Part shown: positions 1-6,211 of the stretch, in pieces
Numbering within the stretch: the stretch's first letter is position 1
Layout: each line of letters starts with the position of its first letter
From: Ignavibacteriales bacterium
GTDB lineage: Bacteria > Bacteroidota > Ignavibacteria > T3Sed10-11
Direction: 5' to 3'
Length of the DNA stretch: 7,211 nucleotides
NCBI GenBank assembly: GCA_003560935.1
Contig: PWJF01000500.1
Span: 1-7,211 of the forward strand
The notes under the pieces: generated by a model
Seen by the model: only the letters and a program-made list of their open reading frames with translations
Told to the model about the DNA's origin: nothing
Databases searched by the model: none
Translations under genes and position numbers: made by a program

Positions 1-405
1 CCCGAGCTTGTCGGCAAGCTGATACAGATGTCCCTCATACCACACCTTTGCGGTCTCGTGGAAATTATTCAGATATTCCTCATCGAAGTATTGTTCGAGC
101 GGTCGGATCACTTCAAGCGTAGCCAGCAATCCGATCATGTCCGACGGACCGTAGACGATCTCGGGTCCTTGCCGTGCGTAGGTTGCGATGATAAAATCGT
201 TTCGGAGCTGCTCGGTTTCTTTGTATAATTGCTCGACACGCACGCCCGGATGCTGCTGCATAAACCGTTGTAATTGCCGCTCCATCACCACACGTTCTTC
301 GACACGCATTTGATGCCAGATGCGAATGTGCATGCGGTCGTCTTTGGCGCATCCCCCGAGGAGGGCGATGATTGATACCGATATAAGTAATGATATCTTT
401 ATCAT
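1..405 (-). CDS. Sugar (maltodextrin-type) ABC transporter substrate-binding lipoprotein, 5' part only
   Basis: Family 1 extracellular solute-binding protein, MalE-like. The first 135 codons are present and the frame runs off the left edge; a full member would be roughly 400 residues. ATG at 405 begins a lipoprotein signal peptide with a hydrophobic stretch and lipobox ALLGGC, making Cys19 the lipidated residue. The mature part opens with the family's typical features: IRIWHQM near 27-33, a helix ending in QQHPGVRVEQLYKETEQLR (50-68), then GPEIVYGPSDMIG (80-92) and a PL near 102-103. It should bind oligosaccharides for an ABC importer whose permease genes are probably further left, outside the window. 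Placement after three alpha-glucan enzymes points to maltodextrin as ligand; this is inferred, since the ligand-contacting residues are mostly out of view. Residues +2 to +5 after the cysteine (A-K-D-D) resemble surface-lipoprotein signals of Bacteroidota. No Shine-Dalgarno; the start is chosen by the signal peptide. Confidence 0.85.
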   Translation of the reverse strand, partial: MIKISLLISVSIIALLGGCAKDDRMHIRIWHQMRVEERVVMERQLQRFMQQHPGVRVEQLYKETEQLRNDFIIATYARQGPEIVYGPSDMIGLLATLEVIRPLEQYFDEEYLNNFHETAKVWYEGHLYQLADKLG

Positions 406-506
406 ATTTTTATTCAATGTTAATCGTTAATTGTTATTGGTTAATCGGAGAATAGCAGTAAACGACGATTAACCATTAACGGATAACTAATAACTGTTCC
501 CTCTGT
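406..506 (-). other. 101-nt intergenic spacer before the substrate-binding lipoprotein gene
   Basis: AT-rich non-coding spacer, most of it occupied by the inverted heptamer arrays (419-494). The remaining ~13 nt before the ATG at 405 (minus strand TTGAATAAAAAT) are A-rich and have no Shine-Dalgarno. I see no convincing promoter match, bacteroidetal or sigma70-like, and no T-run terminator. It may hold a regulatory point between the enzymes and the importer. Confidence 0.55.
419..494. repeat. Inverted pair of tandem heptamer arrays (4 + 4 units)
   Basis: On the plus strand four consecutive 7-mers fit GTTANNN: GTTAATC 419-425, GTTAATT 426-432, GTTATTG 433-439, GTTAATC 440-446. After 20 nt (447-466) four consecutive 7-mers fit the reverse complement NNNTAAC: GATTAAC 467-473, CATTAAC 474-480, GGATAAC 481-487, TAATAAC 488-494. 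Both arms are exactly 28 nt. The innermost pair is perfectly complementary and extends to TGGTTAATCG / CGATTAACCA (438-447 / 466-475). Outer pairs carry one, three and two mismatches. The RNA could fold into a long interrupted hairpin with an 18-nt loop. There is no T-tract on either side. Function unknown. Confidence 0.75.
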
Positions 507-3131
507 TTATCTAACACCGAAAACATCTCGCACAACCATCTTTTCACCGCCGTTGCCGCCGATGAATATCTGTCTATTATAAAATGCAAATTCTTCGCCG
601 GGGATCCATTCTCCAGGTAATCCACTATTGGTGAATTTATATTCGACATTTGCACCCACAGGCAGATGAAGCGTGATCGTCCACAGATCCGCTTCATCGG
701 TCTTGTTCATCCGGATCGTATTGGGATTCCACTGTCCAAGCTCGGGTACATTTCCGACTATATAAATCGCATCATCGACTTCCACATGTCGAGCATCGAC
801 GATGAATGTTACTTCAACCGTTTCATCGGCACTTCGAGCCATCGTACCGATATGTTCGACAGGGTGTTCGGCGCGTCGTTCTTTCGGTACAAGAACGGAC
901 GGAAACTCCGGCACATCGACATTATATCCTGCCTTGCGTGCAAAACGATACATGTTGGTCAAATGAGTACGGAATCCCTCATCCCACGGTTCTTCGCCCC
1001 CCGGTGCTGTCTGATCGTCGCCAAACCACCAGAACCAATCCGACCCTTCTGCTGCATAGATCGATTCCCATGCCATGTATTCAAACCATTTCTTTGCTCC
1101 CTCCTTCGGTTTATCCACCATTGGATCCGGCCGCGGGATACCCATCTCGTCAAGATCCTGCCGCGCTTGAAGTAAGAGTCCCCACGCATTGTTCTCTTCC
1201 TCTTCACCTATCCATGTATCATAATTTGCATGGATCCACGAACCGGGCCAGAGCCAGTGTATCGATCTCATGGATGCTACCGGATGTGCCGGTACGCCGC
1301 GCACTGGATTCCCGTGAATATATTCGCTCATTGTTACTGTCACTATCTGACCGGATTTATGCAGAGAGCTTAACTTCCGGTATAATGCGTTTAAAAATTC
1401 CTTCCCATCGTTATCATACCGATACCACTCCCAGGCATTTTCACCGTCAAGAATCACCGTGAGAAGTCGGGGAGATTCTCCTTTCTTTGGTGCATATGAT
1501 AGTACCCGACGGATAAAATCATCGGCAGCATCTTTTCCTTTAAAGTTCTGATACACAAATCCGATGCGATCGGACAGTTCGGTATCCCTGAACACTATTG
1601 CAATTGATTCATCGTCGCGTTTTGTGGCGGTATCCGCAAAGGTACGATATGCAAAATAGTGCATCATATTTTTCGGTTTGGATTTCCGGAGGATCCGTTG
1701 GTCGGTCGCGATCCATTCGATATTGTATTCCAGGAACGTTTTTACCACTTCCTGCGCAACGGATCCTTCCGCAGGCCACATGCCGTACGGTCGTTGACCG
1801 AATGTATCCGTAAAATACTTGACCGCTTTGGCGACCTGTGCCCGAGCATCATCAGGGTAGGAGAATCTCGGCGGCATCGGATCCCGCGGTTTACTCATTT
1901 TCGCCAGTTGGGAATCATAAATTAACGGCAAAATCGGATGATAAAATGGTGTGGTGATTACTTCAACCTGTCCCTCATATGTAGCCGGATTGTACAGTAA
2001 CTCACGATGGACGGGTATGACATTAGCCAATACTTTATAGGTTTCGGCAATCATACGATTGCAATCGTCTTCGGTTACCGGCCGGCGAAGATGATATTTT
2101 CTATCCCGCTTTATTACTATATCGGTCAGATCGACGACCGAACCGTCCGACAACGTAACGGCGCCTTCAAGAAAATCGGGATCGAAATGTGCGAGATAAA
2201 ACCAGAATTTCACTTCGCGCATTTCCTGTTCCGAAAAATCCTCACGCCCGTGCGCAAGCTCGTTTGTAAAATGATGTTTTAATTTCTGGTATTCGGGAAA
2301 TCTACCGATCTGTACTTCGCTTATCCCGAAAGCATTCCACAGATTTTTATAGAGGTAATTCCGATCCTCTTGCGTAAACTCCGCTGTCGGTTTCAACGCA
2401 AGATCTATCCACGGATCGGTCGTACCGGCAGCTTTCTTAAAATATTCGTTCGCGTTTATCCTGTTTTTGTCCGCATCATAAAACGGTTTCACCCGGTTCA
2501 CATAATACTCTTCAAGCTGGTGGAGCATTGACGACGTAAGGTTGACCGTAACATGAATATCCGGATAATTTTTCAGCATCGCCGTCATGTCGTAATAATC
2601 TTTTGTGCCGTGCGTTCGCACCCAGGGGCCGATCAATCGGTCCTCAACCGGATTGATATACGACGGTTGATGCTGGTGCCATATTATATTGAGAAACAGT
2701 GTTTCACCGGTTTTCTCGTATGTATCTTTCATACTGTCCTGTTTATCATAAAGTGATGCAAGAGCCGGATTGGCTTCGAATCGTATCACTCCGATCTGCG
2801 TATACGTAAATATATTGTTATAACCGGATTGATTATAATTTTCCACGGCGACCGGATTTTCCGGATCAAGCACCCATAGCGTGTCGTCGACGATAAATTT
2901 ATATTGATAAATTCCCGGCGGCATGGTTATGATTGTCGCCCATAAGCCATTCCCCGACTGCGTCATTGCACCTTTCGAGTGCGACCAACCGTTGAAGTCG
3001 CCGGCAAGCACAACCGACTGCGCGGTTGGATGAATAAAAGTGAATTTAACACCGGAATCGACTGCGGTTGGTTGGGAAAATGTGGAAAAATGAAAAATAA
3101 CCGATAATATAAATATACAGACTGATTTCAT
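507..3131 (-). CDS. Secreted GH57 amylopullulanase-type enzyme with N-terminal CBM48 and C-terminal CBM20
   Basis: Predicted exported alpha-glucan-active enzyme of family GH57, 874 residues, ATG at 3131, stop TAA. Modules: signal peptide ~1-19 (hydrophobic, likely cut near TFS/QP); CBM48/AMPK-type glycogen-binding domain ~24-112 (GDFNGW 44-49, YQYKF 75-79, DPENP 89-93); GH57 catalytic region ~145-740; CBM20 starch-binding domain ~771-870 (VEVTFIVDA, YIVGNVPELGQWNP, VEYKF). The five GH57 conserved regions can be seen: WHQHQP 151-156; GQVEV 387-391; MWPAEGS 451-457 with nucleophile Glu455 (codon 1767-1769); LDGENAWEW 561-569 with acid/base Asp562 (codon 1446-1448); EGSDWFWWFGDD 695-706. The pattern is closest to amylopullulanases, which cut alpha-1,4 and alpha-1,6 bonds in known members; that specificity is inferred here. 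Unlike the upstream GH13 it has no T9SS tail, so a periplasmic location, or release by another route, is likely. It lies 72 nt after the GH13 gene and 101 nt before the substrate-binding lipoprotein gene. No Shine-Dalgarno is seen; the signal peptide fixes the start. Confidence 0.93.
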   Translation of the reverse strand: MKSVCIFILSVIFHFSTFSQPTAVDSGVKFTFIHPTAQSVVLAGDFNGWSHSKGAMTQSGNGLWATIITMPPGIYQYKFIVDDTLWVLDPENPVAVENYNQSGYNNIFTYTQIGVIRFEANPALASLYDKQDSMKDTYEKTGETLFLNIIWHQHQPSYINPVEDRLIGPWVRTHGTKDYYDMTAMLKNYPDIHVTVNLTSSMLHQLEEYYVNRVKPFYDADKNRINANEYFKKAAGTTDPWIDLALKPTAEFTQEDRNYLYKNLWNAFGISEVQIGRFPEYQKLKHHFTNELAHGREDFSEQEMREVKFWFYLAHFDPDFLEGAVTLSDGSVVDLTDIVIKRDRKYHLRRPVTEDDCNRMIAETYKVLANVIPVHRELLYNPATYEGQVEVITTPFYHPILPLIYDSQLAKMSKPRDPMPPRFSYPDDARAQVAKAVKYFTDTFGQRPYGMWPAEGSVAQEVVKTFLEYNIEWIATDQRILRKSKPKNMMHYFAYRTFADTATKRDDESIAIVFRDTELSDRIGFVYQNFKGKDAADDFIRRVLSYAPKKGESPRLLTVILDGENAWEWYRYDNDGKEFLNALYRKLSSLHKSGQIVTVTMSEYIHGNPVRGVPAHPVASMRSIHWLWPGSWIHANYDTWIGEEEENNAWGLLLQARQDLDEMGIPRPDPMVDKPKEGAKKWFEYMAWESIYAAEGSDWFWWFGDDQTAPGGEEPWDEGFRTHLTNMYRFARKAGYNVDVPEFPSVLVPKERRAEHPVEHIGTMARSADETVEVTFIVDARHVEVDDAIYIVGNVPELGQWNPNTIRMNKTDEADLWTITLHLPVGANVEYKFTNSGLPGEWIPGEEFAFYNRQIFIGGNGGEKMVVRDVFGVR

Positions 3132-3203
3132 GCAGATTATTTTGCTTGGTTAATTGTTTTGCGTTTCATTAATGTTACCCATCCCCTTAGGGGTGGGTAT
3201 TTC
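3132..3203 (-). other. 72-nt intergenic spacer between the two secreted glucan hydrolases
   Basis: Non-coding spacer between the TAG of the T9SS-tailed GH13 gene and the ATG of the GH57 gene. It contains a GC-rich hairpin (3176-3199) and then an AT-rich stretch leading into the next start. No Shine-Dalgarno is seen before the ATG at 3131; the nearest purine-rich stretch is AAGCAAAATAA. No convincing promoter is recognised, so the GH57 gene is most simply cotranscribed with the upstream genes. Confidence 0.6.
3176..3199 (-). repeat. GC-rich hairpin downstream of the T9SS-tailed GH13 gene
   Basis: Inverted repeat. The outer arms TACCCA and TGGGTA (plus strand 3176-3181 and 3194-3199) pair perfectly. 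After one unpaired base at 3182 the inner CCCC (3183-3186) pairs with GGGG (3190-3193) around the 3-nt loop TTA. The result is about 10 bp with a single bulge, starting 4 nt beyond the stop codon. Neither strand has a following run of T, so it is not a standard intrinsic terminator. It could protect the 3' end of the upstream message, reduce read-through so the GH57 gene is expressed at a different level, or be a copy of a genome-wide palindromic repeat. Confidence 0.6.
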
Positions 3204-6194
3204 CTACCTCACATACATCATCTTTTTCACTTCGACGAACTCACCCGCTTCAATCCTGTAAAAATACATGCCGCTGCTCAGATGCGATGCATCGAAGTAA
3301 CGTTGATGCGACCCCGCGTTATGAAAATCATCGACGACCGTAGCGACGCGACGGCCGAGCATGTCGTATATATTTAATGTCACCTGTGTTGCCTTCGGAA
3401 GCGAATACCGGATCGTCGTACCGGGATTGAACGGGTTCGGATAGTTTTGATGTAATGTGAATTCATCCGGAATTCCGCGATCAGCATCATCACTGACACT
3501 TGTGACCAACTTTATCAAAGTATCGGATAAAACGTATACAACCGATTCCCATGGACCAAGTGTTATAGTATACTCGGCAAGATCAGATTTGGTAACCGTC
3601 GCCGATGAATCATTCAAAACATCGTTCAGGTAATACGTTTTTTCATCGTCAATACCTCCTTCTACAAATGATAATACATTGTCATTTATCTGGAGGGTTG
3701 CACTTGCATTGCTGCTTGAAAAATTTATTGCAACAATCGCGTTTTGATCGTCGAATGGACGGGAGTAACTATATACTCTGCCGTTTCCCGACGAAACCCG
3801 TATAATGTGCCCTGTCGCGAATGCCGGGAATTCATATCTGCTGTAGGTGAGGCGCTTAAAGAAGTCCCGCATTTCCACGGCACCCGTTCTGTTCCAGATA
3901 ATGGTACCGCGTCGACTTGTTTCACCGACTTCCTGTCCCGCATAGATAAGCGGAATACCGGGGATAGTTAAATTCAACACCGCACCTGCCTTCGCTTTTG
4001 CCGTACCGTACAACTCTGCGATTCTTGGTTCATCGTGATTTTCGATGAAACGAAATATATGCGAATTCTCTCCTGTATGGAAATTGTATGGTTGACCCGG
4101 ATCCGCAAAGTTATTGACGCGGTTATGAAGATCGTTTAAATTTCCGCCGCCGCTTCCGGTTAGTACGTTCTTGATATAACCGTATAAATTCCAGTCGTAT
4201 GCGGCATCGGAAGCCCCTCCGAAATCGGCATAATTATTTTCCGATCCCGGACCGGTACCATCCGTTTCGCCAAGAATGAATACATCAGGTCGAACTCGTT
4301 TTATTTCCTCACGGAATGGTTCCCACCAGGCATCCGTGCCGTATCTGTTCTCAGGTCCCCAATAGACATCCATCCTGTAACCGTCTATATTTCTCTCAAG
4401 CAGCCACCATCTGTACATTTCGAGCATGTAGTATTTTGTTTCCGGATTTTGATAATTTAAATTAGGTAGGGTCCAGTTACTGTAACGAGCATATAGGGGA
4501 TAATGATCTTCGAGACGTAAAATACTATGACCAAGACCGCGATGATTCCCAAGTAGCCGATTCTCAATAACCGATCTATAAATAGAGTAATCACGAAATG
4601 TACGTAGATCATCGATCCATGGATGCAAACGGCCGAGGTGATTCGGGGTACTGTCAAGTATAATGCGAATTCCCTTTTGGTGTGCAAGCTCAACAAGCTC
4701 GTCGAATTTTTCCATTGTTCCAAGCTGCGGATGAACGGAATAAAAATCAGCAATGTTATAACCAGCATTCAATTCGTTAATATTTTCATTGTTGTCATAG
4801 ATTGGCATAAACCAGATAACGTTTACACCGAGATCTTTTATCTCCGGAAGGCGGTTAATCACATGCTGGAATGTACCGCTGCCTCCGGACGCAAAAGCGG
4901 GAACATAAATTTCATAGACGATTGCATCCCTCACCCACGAGGGATTTCCTTCGACGGCTGCAATCTTTGCAGTATCATCATTATAAACCCGTACATATGT
5001 GCGTGCACTTCCCTCCTGTTGCTCATCACCGACAGCGTGGACGTCGATATAAAACTCACCGCTTATCTCAGGAATATCAAATGTTAATGAGGTGCCGGTA
5101 TGATTTACGATTCCCAATTCAAGCGGATTTCGTTCATCATCCGACGACCATGTGTATGTTACGTTCGTTGCATTAATATTTGTCTCATTTAGTTCCAACA
5201 TGACGTTGACATCATCAATAGAACCTGAAATAACCGGTTTCGGACGACGATCGATATAATACACGACGGTAACCGGATCGGATTCATTGTCATCAATTTC
5301 CGGGTCATCGACAATTGCATAAAATACATTTTCCCCTTCTGTCAGTGTTACTTCATAAGAAAAGAATCCGCTATCTGCAGTCACATTAACGGCATCGTCG
5401 TTGTGATACAGCACTACTTCTTCAATTGTATCATCTGCTACAATTCCATCAACCTTGATAGATTCCCGGAGATGACGGCTGTTCGGACGGGTCAATAACC
5501 GGATAAATCCAGCTTCGACCATAAATTCGGTACTATCTGCTGATACACTACCATCGACAGTTTCAGCAACAAGTTTTAATGAATGAGTTCCACTTACGAG
5601 TGGTTCGGGAACATCGAAACTAAGAAAATTCGTTTCTGCATCGAAGTAATCACTTAAATCGGAATATACGTAATCAGACACAGTGACTTCGATGCTCTCG
5701 GGATCAATCTCCGTTTCGGTAGAGGAATAAAGGTATGCACTTATAGTCGGTGTCCTGGTTTCAACAAGCCCGCTCATAGGATTTGGAAGAAGATGATAAA
5801 TGGTAGGATCGTTTGTGTAGAGATAGGAATTATCATGATCAAAGGGATTTTCACGTGGATTGAGGGGATCCTGCACCCAGTACTCACTTGTTCCAACTGT
5901 GTAATAATATTTATATTGATAAGCTCCTTCTATACTATACGGTGCGGGTAATGGATCGGGACCTCCAACTCGTAATCGTACTGTAGCCTCATAACGGTCC
6001 ATATCCGGATGGTAAGTCATTGGGTTGGCAGTCTCCCAGTTGTTAAATTCACCCCTCAAATAAATGTTATCAGGAGTTACCGGCGGAGTATAGTGGAACG
6101 TCACATCAACACTGTCGGTCTGCGCTGAAGATATCGTCGGCAATACGCAAAGCAACAGTATAAAAAGCATTACATAAATATAAAAATATCCCAT
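3204..6194 (-). CDS. Secreted modular GH13 alpha-amylase with glycogen-binding and Ig-like domains and a T9SS sorting tail
   Basis: Predicted extracellular alpha-glucan hydrolase, 996 residues, ATG at 6194, stop TAG. Modules in order: signal peptide ~1-25 (hydrophobic core, likely cut near SSA/QT); a CBM48/AMPK-type glycogen-binding beta-sandwich ~28-130 (GEFNNW at 48-53, DPLNPRENP at 109-117); three beta-rich Ig/PKD-like linker domains ~149-228, 229-315 and 316-403; GH13 barrel ~419-790; beta C-domain ~795-890; T9SS type A tail ~907-996 (NYPNPFNP 917-924, IYDMLGRRV 942-950, KKMMYVR at the end). GH13 conserved regions: DSTPNH 514-519; LPNLN 576-580; DGYRMDVYW with nucleophile Asp609; LGETDG with acid/base Glu643; FIENHD with Asp721. 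It should therefore be active. The tail predicts export through the type IX system and surface attachment or release. Region II continues into YWGPEN rather than the AxKH usual in classical alpha-amylases, so exact specificity (endo-amylase, maltogenic or debranching) is open. It follows the neopullulanase-like gene by 17 nt and has a good ribosome site. Confidence 0.93.
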   Translation of the reverse strand: MGYFYIYVMLFILLLCVLPTISSAQTDSVDVTFHYTPPVTPDNIYLRGEFNNWETANPMTYHPDMDRYEATVRLRVGGPDPLPAPYSIEGAYQYKYYYTVGTSEYWVQDPLNPRENPFDHDNSYLYTNDPTIYHLLPNPMSGLVETRTPTISAYLYSSTETEIDPESIEVTVSDYVYSDLSDYFDAETNFLSFDVPEPLVSGTHSLKLVAETVDGSVSADSTEFMVEAGFIRLLTRPNSRHLRESIKVDGIVADDTIEEVVLYHNDDAVNVTADSGFFSYEVTLTEGENVFYAIVDDPEIDDNESDPVTVVYYIDRRPKPVISGSIDDVNVMLELNETNINATNVTYTWSSDDERNPLELGIVNHTGTSLTFDIPEISGEFYIDVHAVGDEQQEGSARTYVRVYNDDTAKIAAVEGNPSWVRDAIVYEIYVPAFASGGSGTFQHVINRLPEIKDLGVNVIWFMPIYDNNENINELNAGYNIADFYSVHPQLGTMEKFDELVELAHQKGIRIILDSTPNHLGRLHPWIDDLRTFRDYSIYRSVIENRLLGNHRGLGHSILRLEDHYPLYARYSNWTLPNLNYQNPETKYYMLEMYRWWLLERNIDGYRMDVYWGPENRYGTDAWWEPFREEIKRVRPDVFILGETDGTGPGSENNYADFGGASDAAYDWNLYGYIKNVLTGSGGGNLNDLHNRVNNFADPGQPYNFHTGENSHIFRFIENHDEPRIAELYGTAKAKAGAVLNLTIPGIPLIYAGQEVGETSRRGTIIWNRTGAVEMRDFFKRLTYSRYEFPAFATGHIIRVSSGNGRVYSYSRPFDDQNAIVAINFSSSNASATLQINDNVLSFVEGGIDDEKTYYLNDVLNDSSATVTKSDLAEYTITLGPWESVVYVLSDTLIKLVTSVSDDADRGIPDEFTLHQNYPNPFNPGTTIRYSLPKATQVTLNIYDMLGRRVATVVDDFHNAGSHQRYFDASHLSSGMYFYRIEAGEFVEVKKMMYVR

Positions 6195-6202
6195 TTTAAT
6201 AT

Positions 6203-6211
6203 CTCCCTTCT
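6203..6211 (-). promoter_or_regulatory. Shine-Dalgarno site of the T9SS-tailed GH13 gene
   Basis: On the minus strand AGAAGGGAG lies immediately after the TAA of the upstream gene (6212-6214), 8 nt before the ATG at 6194. It is the only clear Shine-Dalgarno sequence among the three starts in the window. It supports this start, and its closeness to the upstream stop suggests re-initiation or coupling within one mRNA. This is inference from position and sequence only. Confidence 0.65.

Noticed and set aside
113..352. A 79-codon minus-strand open frame near the left edge
   Set aside because: It is out of frame with, and inside, the substrate-binding lipoprotein frame (405 to 1), which has a clear signal peptide, lipobox and family motifs and stays open to the window edge.
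419..494. CRISPR array or intrinsic terminator at the heptamer repeats
   Set aside because: Units are 7 nt with no spacers between them, so it is not a CRISPR. The stem is AT-rich and no T-run follows on either strand, so a standard intrinsic terminator is not supported.
806..1462. A 218-codon open frame on the plus strand
   Set aside because: It lies wholly antisense to the GH57 gene, has no recognisable domain, and its composition (rich in R, S, P, H) is that of a shadow frame. The minus-strand frame has all GH57 motifs.
3149..3169. Possible third, decayed heptamer array (GTTAATT, GTTTTGC, GTTTCAT in 7-nt phase)
   Set aside because: Only the GTT is shared and there are only three units with no facing inverted arm. 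In an AT-rich spacer this could be chance.
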